Shown here: positions 46,521 to 57,495 of the stretch, piece by piece
Layout of the letters: every line of letters starts with the position of its first letter
How positions within the stretch are numbered: the stretch's first letter is position 1
Assembly (NCBI RefSeq): GCF_029852145.1
Contig: NC_079974.1
Coordinates: forward strand, 8,292,348 to 8,356,347
Origin: Microplitis mediator
Taxonomy: Eukaryota > Arthropoda > Insecta > Hymenoptera > Braconidae
Direction: 5' to 3'
Length of the DNA: 64,000 nucleotides
The notes under the pieces: generated by a model
Seen by the model: only the letters and a program-made list of their open reading frames with translations
The model's database searches: none
What the model was told of the DNA's origin: nothing
Translations under genes and position numbers: made by a program

Positions 46521-47300
46521 TTCCGATATTAAATAATAAATAAAATAACCTTTTCGCCCGTCGCCTTCACTCACTCCGATCGTGACATACTTACTGAAAC
46601 ATAAGCAACTTACCAAGTATTACTGATGAATTTGTCACGGCTGCTACATTCAAAAATTTTATTATTTTTCTTCCCAAATAAGTACACACTAAGATCTCTT
46701 GCACTTAGACTTTTTTTATGACGTCCAACTTACTGACGCCAGCAGTCATACCGGACAAATATACCTACCTGAGCGTTGTCAACGCTTTACAATTAGGTCG
46801 TGTTGTACTAATGGACCACGCGTATTATCGATTTCTTTTTCCTTTAAATTTCATCATTTTTACTTAACGTACTTTTAAAATTTATGTATCCGTTCTCTTT
46901 TAATTATCTAAGCATAGGAGCGGTAATCTTTCTTTGATTTTCTTCTTAAACCTATATACCACCCAACTTATGTGCACCTGTATGTGATTCTTGGAAATTA
47001 GAAAAAGCTAATGGAAACTACCAAAATTTATGGTTTCCTCGGCGGCAGAGTGGCGCCGGGTCATCGGCCTACTTAGTAGTCAAAATCTATTTCCCAGGGA
47101 TCACACGTGTGCATGGGCCTAGAACTTTCGAGTGGGTCAGAGTCTTTTCGTATGGGAAACAAGTTACCACCACTTTTCATAGGTGAAGACCATATAAAAA
47201 GACCATGGACTTTAGCTCATTAGTTCTTTTGGGATTCAAACTCTGAACCATACTAAACTCCGGACACTTGACGGTGCTCGTGGCTAGAGGATTGATGTCC
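46521..47300. other. Unassigned sequence between module clusters
   Basis: Mixed GC content, no ORF with coding character. The small motif 'catgggcctagaactttcg' and its surroundings are not repeated in the window. Confidence 0.4.
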
Positions 47301-47760
47301 CGACTGAGCATTCGGTTAACAGTAGCTGGGCATACGAACCGGACCTTGATCGACGTAAGCACTCGAATAATCGGTATATCATTTTCTACTAGTCTCAGGA
47401 GAATAATTGGCGTGTTATTAAATTCACCATTCGGTTGACGGTAACTGGGCATACGAACCGGACCTTAATTGTCGTAAGTCGTGATTTAATATCAATCGGA
47501 AGCACGGGTAGCGCTGATTATCTTCATCTTATTTTAATCATTTTATTTTATTCTAATATTAAATTGTACCACAAAACGTGAAGAATCAAAGAATATTTTA
47601 CCGCGAGAAAAGCGAAGATTAAAAAATTATTTTACCGCGATAAATGCGAAGATTTTAAAAGAATTATATTACCGCGAAAATACGCGAAGATTTTATAAAC
47701 AAATTTACATTTTATTTTACCGTGGAAAACGCGAAGACTTATTATCAATTTATATTTTAC
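47301..47760. repeat. Second module family (47307, 47432; also 48357) and CGCGAAGA minisatellite (47598-47745)
   Basis: 'gagcattcggttaacagtag' followed by 'ctgggcatacgaaccggacc' occurs at 47307, 47432 and 48357, each ending 'cgtaag'. Downstream, five units of 'ttaccgcga(n)aaacgcgaag' with a period of 33-50 bp lie in AT-rich spacers. Confidence 0.65.
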
Positions 47761-48416
47761 AAAGATTTTGAAACGAATAAATAATTAAAACAAACTGAAT
47801 AAATCGATCAATTAGAATCATATTAATTAGCCGCGAGAGCGCGTGTGTATAAGTGTCCTGTGTTACTGCTGACAGTCTTGACACCTCACCTAAACCTGTT
47901 TAGGGTAAGTTTTAACCATTGTAATCATTATTTGATACTTTTATTATTTTATATATTTTGAACCTGATTATAAAACATATGTATGACACACTTTATTTTA
48001 CATTGACTATTTTAAATATTTGTAACCCTTTTGTATTTTGAGTATATTTGATCCTAAATAAATAATTACTCGTGAATATAAACATTTAAAACCATTATTT
48101 CTCAGACAATTTTACTTTAGCAATAAGATACTAGCTTCACGAGGCTTTTCGGCAGCCCACCTTCCTTTATCCTTTATTTTCTACCTGTTTAGCCGCTCAG
48201 ACAGATAGTTAACAGTAGGGGGTACACAATCTTACGTTTACCGCTCGACGTTTGATTGTGAAATTAAATAAGTCACACTCATAGATTGGAAATCGCTTTG
48301 AGTCTTATCAATATTGTCTTCAACAATATTGTGTAGGCGCGATTCGAGAATAAACTGAGCATTTGGTTAACGGTAGCCGGGCACATGAGCTGGACCTTTA
48401 TCAATGTAAGTACCCT
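47761..48416. other. AT-rich sequence with the third module copy at 48357-48412
   Basis: No gene. The module abuts the end of the MULE-like coding fragment. Confidence 0.45.
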
Positions 48417-48821
48417 TTTATTCAATACGTTTATACGAAAATTCATACCTACGCCCATCACGATCTCCAATTGTGACAAATTAATTTCGGAGACTGTCTT
48501 GTTTTCCACTGCAGCGTTTATTTTATAAAGTGTTGTACATGAATCACATTTTATTTTAAACCGTGAATGAAGGCCTTCAGTTTTGAACTCATAAAGTTTT
48601 TCCAAATCCAGGAGACTTTTACAGTTTATACATTTTAGACTTTTAGCAAGAATTTCCCACGTAATTGTCCTATTCTCATCAGGAATTTCTCCTCGAGTTG
48701 TTTCTTGATCAGTATTCTAAATTTCTAATTTTTTAGCATCGGACATACCTGCTAAAGCATTATTTATTTTCTCAGCAACTCGTTTTTTAATAAATCTTCC
48801 ATTCTTTAGTCGCGAAGTCAT
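48417..48821 (-). pseudogene. N-terminal fragment of a Mutator-like (MULE) transposon protein
   Basis: ATG at 48821 opens a basic start ('RLKNGRFIKKRVAEKI'). After one in-frame TAG at ~48710 comes 'LKCINCKSLLDLEKLYEFK', then 'GLHSRFKIKCDSCTTLYKI' and 'ENKTVSEINLSQLEIVMGV'. Two CxxC pairs ~35 residues apart, followed by a conserved aliphatic block, match the N-terminal zinc-binding region of the Mutator-like domain that I remember from arthropod transposon proteins. The match stops where the repeated module at 48357-48412 begins, so the catalytic part is lost. Confidence 0.5.
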
Positions 48822-49746
48822 TATTATTTATTATTTATTATTTGTTATCTACAACTATGTATAACCTCGAAATTATTCAAAACACTTTCTACAACACATG
48901 TTCAAGGGGAAAAATGTTCTAAGTTAGAATGCAACGTAGTCAAGTTTGAGAAAAGATGCAATGGGATCATTTTTATACTTCTGCGCATATAAGAGGATGC
49001 ACAAAAGTATACTGTATCTCAACCACTTCTTATTGTACTTAGAATCTTCTACACGAGAGAACCTCCTTAGCAATTAACATTTTATTCAATAGGATACTAA
49101 AAATCAGTTACCATTTAAAGAAAGAATGTTTCTTAATGCAGCCAATACTTCCATCTCATTAATTATATTATAAATTATATAATACTAGTTTTACAATATT
49201 TCTTTCTTTTATTTTGGGTATATGATTTATTTTTTAAACTTAATGTAAATATATTTAAAATCAAATTCAGCACCAATACTTATACTACAAATAATCATAT
49301 ATGCACCATCTATAATTTTATTCTTTACTTTTTTTTTAATGTATGACCGGAGATTTTGTATTTTATCGGTAAGCCAAAATTTGTGAGTAGAGTTGAAGCT
49401 GAGTAAAGATGTAGCTAAGTAGAGTTGAGCCTGAGAAAAAAAAAAGTGAGTAGAGTTGAGGCTGAGTAAAGTTGTGAGTGAGTAGATTTGTAGCTACTTT
49501 CCGTGAGTATAGATGTTGTGAGTAGAATTCTAACACTGTCGGTTACTTTGAGTACTGAAATTGTATTGTGTAAGAGTAAGTCAGCCGCGTTGGAATTAGT
49601 TTTTTTATGCACTATTTTGGGGCAGATGTTTTATTTAGTAAATGTTGAGAATGTTTAATATTGTCGGGTTCAATAAGTATGATAGTGTGAAGTGGATTCG
49701 TTTATCATTTGTGTTGATACATTTGATATTTAATCAATCGTTTATA
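48822..49746. other. AT-rich sequence, with a ~28-bp degenerate repeat at 49383-49500
   Basis: 'gtgagtagagttgaagctga' variants occur four times. Otherwise nothing is recognised. Confidence 0.5.
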
Positions 49747-51085
49747 CACTAATGGAAAAAATTAAAGGATAAAAAAAAAATTCTAAATTTTTAGGCGATT
49801 TTCAACAGGCTCTAACTTTGAGAGAAATGGTCGTACAAGAAAAGAAAAAAAAGAAAACTGTAGCTCCGAGTATCTACTTTTTGGATTAGAACTTCAAAAT
49901 TTTTTGGCGTCAGCAGTTTTTGAGTAATCTTAGAAAAACCAACGACAAAAAAATTTTCAAATTTTTTTTATTTTTTTTTTTTTTGGTCTCCGGGCGTGGA
50001 AAAAATTATTTTTGCTTAATCACTATGAGGATCGGATACCTTTATTATTCAGCTTTAATTTGTTTTTTTATGGACCTTGATACGACCACTTCTCGCCGAG
50101 ATATCGGTCTTCAAATGGAGAAGGATCCTTTTGTCATTGATTATCGATATCTCAGAAACCAATGATCGCACAGAAAGTTAATGGTGGGTTTTACAAACTT
50201 GAATAAATTCCCTTCAATGATTAGCCATTGCTTTTTCGAAAAAAAAATTTTTTCCTATCGTCACATGAATTTAAAAATGCAACAAAAAAAGGGCTATTTG
50301 TGGTTTTTTGGAAAATCAAGCGCTGAAACGAAAATATTGTGGAAATCGATAATGTTGACTGTGCATTTCACAGTTCAATATGTCCACAAAAACCCTGCAG
50401 AGAGGCAGATTAATCCAACGAGCCGTTTTTTTGTTTCACGCGATCAAATTTTTAAAAAAATTAAAGGATCACGTTTTTTGCTCTGAAAAGCTCATAATCT
50501 TTAACAAGATGAAAACAAACATTTTTTCGGAGCTTTGTCCACAATTTTATTGCAGACAGTGCTTAAATATCCAAAAAAGAAAAAACTTTTTTTTCGAAAA
50601 AGCAATGGCTAATCATTGAAGGGAATTTATTCAAGTTTGTAAAACCCACCATTAACTTTCTGTGCGATCATTGGTTTCTGAGATATCGATAATCAATGAC
50701 AAAAGGATCCTTCTCCATTTGAAGACCGATATCTCGGCGAGAAGTGGCCGTATCAAGGTCCATAAAAAAACAAATTAAAGCTGAATAATAAAGGTATCCG
50801 ATCCTCATAGTGATTAAGCAAAAATAATTTTTTCCACGCCCGGAGACCAAAAAAAAAAAAATAAAAAAAATTTGAAAATTTTTTTGTCGTTGGTTTTTCT
50901 AAGATTACTCAAAAACTGCTGACGCCAAAAAATTTTAAAGTTCTAATCCAAAAAGTAGATACTTGGAGCTACAATTTCCTTCTTTTTCTTTTCTTGTACG
51001 ACCATTTCTCTCAAAGTTAAAGCCTGTTGAAAATCGCCTAAAAATTTAGAATTTTTTTTTGATCCTTTAATTTTTTCCATTAGTG
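49747..51085. mobile_element. 1.34-kb Tc1/mariner-like fold-back element, TA target duplication
   Basis: The ends CACTAATGGAAAAAATTAAA and complement are flanked by TA (49745-49746 and 51086-51087). The arms 49747-50220 and 50612-51085 are nearly identical inverted repeats. The 390-bp centre is single copy. CACT...GGAAAAAATT ends with TA are typical of Tc1/mariner-type elements. There is no transposase, and the 60-80-codon frames occur in mirrored pairs. Confidence 0.85.
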
Positions 51086-51216
51086 TATTATAATCACTGA
51101 GTATGATTAATTGAATTTTTATACTTTAATTAATTATTCCTAGTGACAACAAAACGGGTTAATGCCGGGCCCTGATAGTTTCATTATAAATTAGTCTAAT
51201 CAGTTGACTCAGTAAT

Positions 51217-51934
51217 TGTGACGGGTGAGCTGACGCCCATCCGTCTAATACTAATTAATAAATAATAGATAAATATATTTTAGTTCAGAAAGCAATCAAT
51301 TTTATTGTAGTTTCATTAGGCGCTATACAGCTGCACATATATATCGCATCACATTAGTTGTATTAAGTCTTACTTTTATAAAGACAATGCGATGAGCAGA
51401 CGTTTCGCGTGGTCAGCAGTTTTGACTGTGAGAAGAAAAGAGTTCCGTTGGAGACTGCGAAGGGATATTTTCTTATGCAGCACGAAAAGAGTTCTCATGG
51501 GAAACGGCGGAGTGATATTTTGGAAGCAGGGGATGCAATTGCAGAAGAAGAGTTAGTTACCATAGTTAAGCTGATTCGAATAGTCGTCTGCTCGCGCATA
51601 AATATTATATCTCTCTTATTTTACCGCTTTAATTACAGATTACTATAAGAATACGTTTGATGCCGCTATTGTTGAATAAAAATATTGTATTAGTATCCGA
51701 TTCATTTATGCTATCTTAGATTTGTAAAAGAGACTCTCAGGGCCTTTTCTGAGTACTCCCATATTTTGGGGACGCCCAAGAAACAAATATCCATATAATT
51801 CACATATAGTCATTCCTTCACTGAGCGACCCACACCCCTTTATAACATCCTATCAAATTTCTAGAGACGCTGAGCTAGGCACGGTAAGATCGGTTACGCA
51901 GTAAGAACATTAAGGTGTAAGCTCACACGTAACA
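51217..51934 (+). mobile_element. 5' LTR of a Ty3/gypsy-like retrotransposon
   Basis: Starts TGTGACGGGTGAGCT and ends AGCTCACACGTAACA, which are inverted ends with 13 of 15 matching. Seven bases later comes a primer-binding site. 'gaataaaaatattg' at 51675 could be the polyadenylation signal. No second copy exists in the window, so the element has lost its 3' LTR or extends differently. Confidence 0.65.
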
Positions 51935-51941
51935 GAAACTT

Positions 51942-51956
51942 TGGCGCCCAACGTGG
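51942..51956 (+). promoter_or_regulatory. tRNA primer-binding site
   Basis: TGGCGCCCAACGTGG starts 7 nt after the LTR end. TGGCGCCC is the complement of a tRNA 3' end as used by many gypsy-type elements (Lys-type primer). The same 15 bases occur on the minus strand at 62610-62596. Confidence 0.8.
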
Positions 51957-52127
51957 TTTTCGCCCAGCGAAGTGAGGTGAGTGAAGTGAATTTTCGGGAA
52001 TTTTAGTGGTGAGTGCCCAGTTAACGCGACAGGAAACTGTGAGACTGAGATTCTAAATCTTTCCTCGATAAATAAATTAGTGAACGTTGTCGTGAGATAG
52101 CAAGGAAAGTGCACACATTGAAGATAA

Positions 52128-53175
52128 TATATGGAAAAATAAGTGAATTGAATTGTGAAATATTGAAAAAAAGTGAATTGAATTGAGAAATATTGAAGAA
52201 TTATTGAGTTATACTGTGAAATATTGAAGATTTATGGATAAATATTGAATTGAAATGAAGATATGGAAAAATAAGTGAATTGAATTGTGAAATATTGAAG
52301 AAAAGTGAATTGAATTGAGAAATATTGAAGAATTATTGAGTTATACTGTGAAACATTGAAGATTTATGGATAAATATTGAATTGAAATGAAGATATGGAA
52401 AAATAAGTGAATTGAATTGTGAAATATTGAAGAAAAGTGAATTGAATTGAGAAATATTGAAGAATTATTGAATTATACTGTGAAATATTGAAGATTTATG
52501 GATAAATATTGAATTGAAATGAAAATACGGAAAAATAAGTGAAATGAATTGTGAAATATTGCAGAAAAGTGAATTGAATTGAGAAATATTGAAGAATTAT
52601 TGGATTATACTGTGAAATATTGAAGAATTATGAATGAATATCGAATTGAAATGGAAATATGGGAAAATAAGCGAATTGAATTGTGAATTATTGAAGAATA
52701 CTGAAGAATATTGAATTGAATTGTGAATTATTGAAGAATACTGAAGATTATTGAATTGAATTGCGAATTACTGAAGAATATTGAATTGAATTGTGAATGG
52801 TTGAAGAATATTGAATTGGATTGTGAATTATTGAAGAAATACTGAAGATTGTTGAATTTAATTGTGAATAACTGAAGAATATTGAATTGAATTGTGAAGT
52901 GACTTACTGAAGAATATTAAATTGAATTGTGATTATTGAAGAAATACCGATGATTATTGAATTGAATTGTGAATTACTGAAGAATATTGAATCACATTGT
53001 GAATTATTGAAAAATACTAAAGATTATTGAATTGAATTGTGAATTGTTGAAGAATATTGAATTGAATTGTGAATTATCGAAGAAATACTGAAGAATATTG
53101 AATTGAATTGTGAATCATTGAAGAAATATTGAAGATTATTGAATTGAATTGTGAAAAACTGAGAAATATTGAAGA
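52128..53175 (+). repeat. 1-kb minisatellite in the leader of the gypsy-like element
   Basis: Built on GAATTGAATTGTGAA(A/T)TATTGAAGAA. The first half has a ~131-bp higher-order unit starting 'atatggaaaaataagtgaat' at 52131, 52261, 52392, 52524 and 52655. The second half has ~35-60-bp units. It is free of long ORFs and lies between primer-binding site and gag. Confidence 0.9.
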
Positions 53176-53639
53176 TTTGTAAAGAGTTGTTTAATTGAGT
53201 GCCAAATATTAGAGATTACTGGGAAATTGCCGAATGAACTGTAAAATCTTCTGAATTAATGAAGCCAGTTTGAGTGTGAAAATTATATGTCAAGGTCGCC
53301 CCGCAAGTGATAAGTGAGAATAAATAGATAAGTGAGTGAAAAAAAAAAAGGGAAATAAAAAGTAAAATAAGTAATAAAAGTAAAGTGAACGAAAAAAAAA
53401 AGTAGAGGAAAATAGTGATCTGTAGTGCCGCTAAGAGAAGAAGCCATTACAAGGAATCGGATATGGCAGCAGTCTGAGAGGAAATCAAAGTCAACAGACA
53501 GGGATGCTGATAGCAGTAGCATTATTTATCGTGGTGTCTATGTAAGTAGTAAAAAATCGAGTCCTTTAACGATAGTAGTAATTCGGATCGACGGGAGTAT
53601 TGGACCAACTGGAGGTTAGAAAATCCGAGTGACTCTCCG

Positions 53640-54368
53640 TTGGGCTCTATAAGTTCGAGAAAACTTAGATTCAAGGAGCGGGAGCATGCGAGGATAAGAC
53701 AGCTAACGCTTGAAGAAGAGGTGGAAGAAGAAGGTAAACAAGCAGGCACAGAATATATTCATAAACCGAGACTCAGTGCGGAATTTACGTATACAATTAC
53801 TAATGAGACGATTGCGGACAATAGAGACAAGCGAAGTTGTTTCATATGCGGGCAAGTTGGGAATTTGGGACGGAATTGCCCAATTCATATACAAAACAAA
53901 CGAAATTCTTAGGCACCAATGAATCAGCAGGAATTCCGGGGAAGAGTTCCACAGCAACAGGAGCGGTATTATGTGCAAAACGATAGATACAGAGGAAATG
54001 GGAGATATAATTATAGAGGAAGCGGTAATAATTGGCAGAATAATGGTAATTATGAAAATGGACAAAATGGCAATAATTATAATGGGTATCGAAATGGAAA
54101 TAATTATGGAAATCAATGGGGCAATTATGGGAATAATTGTTACTACGGCAGAGGCAGAGGTCAAGAAGTTCAAGGCAATCTTAACAGGCGGCACAATAAT
54201 TATGGTAACTCAGGTGCAATGGTGACGAACGCGTTCGAAACGCAGCGGCTTATGAACAGTTTGCCTGGTAATTACGACAATAGATGGGATGGATCACGTG
54301 GAGCTAATCAGCAGAACCGAGGAAGTCAGATGTCCAACAGGGGTCCAAACGCACGGCCTTTAAACTAG
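53640..54368 (+). pseudogene. gag of the gypsy-like element: degenerate zinc knuckle and Asn/Gly-rich tail
   Basis: One frame, open except for a TAG at 53910. It starts inside a Glu/Arg-rich region and contains 'CFICGQVGNLGRNC'. This has the CX2CX9C spacing of a CCHC knuckle, but the His position is Asn. After the stop it goes on with about 150 residues very rich in Asn, Gly, Tyr and Arg ('GNNYNGYRNGNNYGNQ'), a low-complexity RNA-binding type tail. The upstream capsid part (before 53640) is not readable, which points to a deletion or replaced 5' part. Spacing to the protease is 15 bp with a frame change. Confidence 0.65.
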
Positions 54369-54382
54369 AAAGGGCCGGTGCA

Positions 54383-55080
54383 ATGACACGCTCCGTCGAA
54401 ACGGCCAACTCAGAACCGAATAAGGAGCGGATAAATGAAGAAAAAGAAGTAAAATTTGTTAAATCAGTGGGTGCTGCACATTTATACGTAAAGTTGAGAG
54501 CTGATAAAGTACTTGGAGGAACAGGTATCTTCCTCATTGACACGGGCGCGGAAATAAATTTAATATGACGAGACTCACTAGAATTAAGAACAAAAATTGA
54601 CAGTACAAAGAGAACGCTGATCGAAGGTATAACATCCGATACTATAACTACGATAGGTCAAGTTGAACTAAAGATATAAGGTCAATAAGTACTGTTTGAT
54701 GTCGTGGGAGAAGAATTTAACATAAAAGAAGATTGTATATTGGGCCAGCCGTTCTTTTCAGCACAAAATTCGCAAATCGAATTTGGTAATAAAACTTTCA
54801 ATTAATAATAAGAAATATGACTCTTTGGAGGATATTATAAGAATTCCGAGAAGGTGTGTAAAAATGATAGAGGTAAGAGTTACAAATAACGTGTCGGAAG
54901 GATATATTCCACGGTGTGATATTGCACCATGAATATATTTGGGAGAAGCCATAGTATCAGTTCACCAAGGCGCAGCGAAAATGTACGCATTTAACACTAC
55001 GGAAAAAGAACATGATTTTGCGATACCGTAAGTTGAAGTTGAATATTTTGAGGAAATAACAGGAGAGGCAAAGGCGCGGT
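54383..55080 (+). pseudogene. Aspartic protease and connection region of the gypsy-like pol
   Basis: The first 62 codons end in 'GIFLIDTGAEINLI', with the catalytic DTGA of retropepsins, directly followed by a TGA stop. The continuing sequence still reads like protease ('ILGQPFFSAQNSQIEF' at ~54735) and linker, but with several stops (54685, 54801 and 54930). A functional protease cannot be made. Confidence 0.7.
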
Positions 55081-55092
55081 TCACTGAAAAAA

Positions 55093-55686
55093 ATGGAGCA
55101 AGAAAATACAGCGGAACGAGCAGAGCGAGTACAAAATCTAATATCAGTAACACATCTACACGAAGAAGAGCTAAATACAGTGCGGCAGAACATCGAATAC
55201 GAGCCAAGAGTTTACATATTACCAGGTGAACGACTGAATGCAGCGAATGTTCCACCTCATCGGATAAGAACAAAAGATGATAACCCAATTAATATCAAAC
55301 AGTATCGCATGCCACATCATTTAAAAGAGGTATTAAAAGAACGAATACAAGAAATGATTGATGCTGATATAATTGAACCATCGGATTCTGCGTACAGTTC
55401 ACCCGTATGGATCGTTCCCAAGAAACCAAAAGCTGATGGAACTAAAGATTGGAGGTTGGTAATCGATTTTCGGAGGTTAAACGATAAAACAATACCAAAC
55501 TCGTATCCGTTACCAGATATCCGGGATATTTTAGATCAAATTAGTGATGCTGTATATTTTTCTGTGTTTGATCTCGATTCGGGATTTTATCAGATACCAT
55601 TGGCAGAACAAGATCGACATAAAACGGCATTTTCAGTCCCGATGGGACATTATGTTGTACGAACCCGGAAGAAAAATCAAAGCTGA
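55093..55686 (+). pseudogene. Reverse transcriptase, truncated before the YxDD box
   Basis: 197 open codons with the order of gypsy RT blocks: 'QYRMPHHLKEVLKERIQEM' and 'SSPVWIVPKK'; block 2 'DWRLVIDFRRLND' and 'PNSYPLPDIRDIL'; block 3 'FSVFDLDSGFYQIPL' with the first catalytic Asp; then 'KTAFSVPMGHY'. There the RT homology ends. Sequence after 55665 does not contain the YxDD motif, thumb or RNase H. About 1 kb is missing compared with a full pol. Confidence 0.85.
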
Positions 55687-55930
55687 AACATTCGAAACAA
55701 CATGTCACCGATGTCAATGACAATTTTGCTTTCTTTGTACCGGCCAACGAGGATGTGAATTCAGACTTAACGGATGTACTACTCGAGATGAAGTGGATAA
55801 ATATGACAAATTTGCAAGGGACCCAGCTGGAAACAGGTGATATTTTGATAATAAATAAACGGAAAAGACACGGATTGGGGTTGGTCTACACAGTAGATGC
55901 TAGTGGTCGTACATCAGGAAAAAAATAATA
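55687..55930 (+). pseudogene. Post-deletion pol remnant
   Basis: A readable frame with 'DNFAFFVPANEDVNSD' and 'RHGLGLVYTVDASG' to a stop at ~55926. It is probably the spacer between RNase H and integrase, or a piece brought next to RT by the deletion. I do not recognise it. Confidence 0.4.
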
Positions 55931-55933
55931 GAC

Positions 55934-56366
55934 ATGATTAAGGAGTCATTGGGGATACTTATAAAACGACAAGAGTATAAGAACTTGAGAGTCCCGACGG
56001 GAAGTGACCATTTAAATAAAACGTTGCAAGATTATTACATTGAAAGGTTACGAGAGATTGTAAAGGAACAGGATATAGAAATAACAGTGTGTGGTGGAAA
56101 ATTGGAAGTACCTAAAGCTATCAACAGAAGATCACTGATGAGAGATTATCATACGTCCACGGTTGGAGGACACAAAGGAATGACAAAGACATATCGCTGA
56201 ATATGAACTCGATTTTACTGGAGAACGATGCAACAAGATGTGAGAAATTACGTAAAAAATTGTTTTATTTGTCAGTAACGAAAGTTGGTACGCGTAAAAC
56301 CTAAGAAGCCAATGATGATTACTGATACAGCGGAGACGGCATTTGAAAAAATTTCCATGAATATTT
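55934..56366 (+). pseudogene. Integrase zinc-binding (HHCC) region
   Basis: 89 codons to a TGA at 56198, then further readable sequence. 'DYHTSTVGGHKGMTKTYR' gives the two His, and 'NYVKNCFIC' (56250-56276) gives the two Cys, with expected spacing between them. A stop follows the second Cys codon pair. Confidence 0.7.
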
Positions 56367-57026
56367 ATGGGCTACGAGAAGAAACACGGCGGGGTTCTGA
56401 CTGTACAGGATTTGTTAACAAAATTCGGGATAGCAATTCCACTCAGGCAACAGGAAGCTGAAGATGTAGCAAAGGCATTGGCAGGAGAAGTAATTTGCTT
56501 GTTCGGGGCACCAAGAGCAATTTTGACTGATCAAGGAACAAATTTTATGAGTGATACAATACAGCGTCTATGTAATCTGTTCCAAAAAAGGCATTTAAAT
56601 ACAACAGCATATTATCCGCAGTCTAATGGGTCAATTGAGCGGAGTTACCACTCTCTTACGGAGTATTTAAAAACTTTTATAGACAAATATCGAGAATGGG
56701 ATGAATGGCTTGATTTTGCAATGTTTTCATATAACACGGGTGTGCATGAGGCGACAAATTATACCCCGCATGAACTCGTTTTCGGGAGACCTGCGCTAGT
56801 GCCATCCGAATTTTCACGAGAAAGAGCGGCGGGCGGAAGATCGTACCATGATTACTTGGATGAGTTGGTTGACACGCTGCAGACAACTCGTAGACTAGCG
56901 AAAGAAAATACGTGGTGCACTATTGCAGATATGCGTGGCAAGATGATGGTTTGCCTGCAGGATACGAAAAAGACCTGGATGAAGTATGGTCGGTCACTGA
57001 GGAATACGTCAGTTGGACGCATTTAA
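56367..57026 (+). pseudogene. Integrase catalytic core (D,D,E intact)
   Basis: 219 codons. 'GGVLTVQDLLTKF' carries the first Asp, 'RAILTDQGTNF' the second, and 'NTTAYYPQSNGSIERSYHS' the Glu, in the normal spacing of the retroviral integrase core. It continues to 'YTPHELVFGRPALVP', typical of gypsy integrases. It is separated from the zinc-binding part by stops and shifts. The end changes frame near 57010. Confidence 0.85.
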
Positions 57027-57495
57027 TAATCAGGCAGTTCCTCATCAAGAAAGAGTCATGATTGACCCGATAAACCAGGATTTGGAGCTGGAATTATTGT
57101 ACTTGAAGCAAAATGAAGAGGAGTATCAAGTAATATGTCGAAGGGAAGTGGAAGAAATGAAGAAATTTGTGTTAATACGTCAAAGGGAAAGAGAAGTGAC
57201 ACCTATCGACGTGTGGAAGGCATCAATGGAAAGTATGAGGTGATTTATAAGACGTAAGGATTTTGTATGTAATATTCAACCAGGAAAGATCGGCCTCTAT
57301 GGGAATGAAATGTTGGAAAAAGTCGTGGCAGCAAGATACAGGGAAAAATTCATCGAACGGGCTATTCGGGTATTAAATAATGTGACAAGAAACAGCAAAA
57401 TGCCATTGAAAGATTTGCCAAAGTATGTGTTGGACAAAATCATTAGTAATATCAATAATGAAGAGCTCATCAAAATGACACGCACGGCCCAATAA
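57013..57495 (+). pseudogene. Small downstream ORF of the gypsy-like element, unknown function
   Basis: Two open parts in one frame, 57013-57240 and 57310-57495, separated by a TGA and ~20 codons. Rich in Glu, Arg, Lys and Leu ('DLELELLYLKQNEEEYQ', 'YREKFIERAIRVLNNV'), predicted helical and probably coiled coil. It has no signal peptide or membrane segment, so it is not env-like. It could be a remnant of a gag-like or accessory ORF fused behind integrase. Confidence 0.4.

Noticed and set aside
49920..50850. Paired frames of 60-80 codons at 49920-50165 and 50668-50850
   Set aside because: They are the two arms of a fold-back element; no protein-like composition.
53703..54225. Long minus-strand and plus-frame-2 ORFs rich in Ile or Ser
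   Set aside because: Shadows of the Asn/Gly-rich gag tail, whose AAT/GGN codons avoid stops in other frames.
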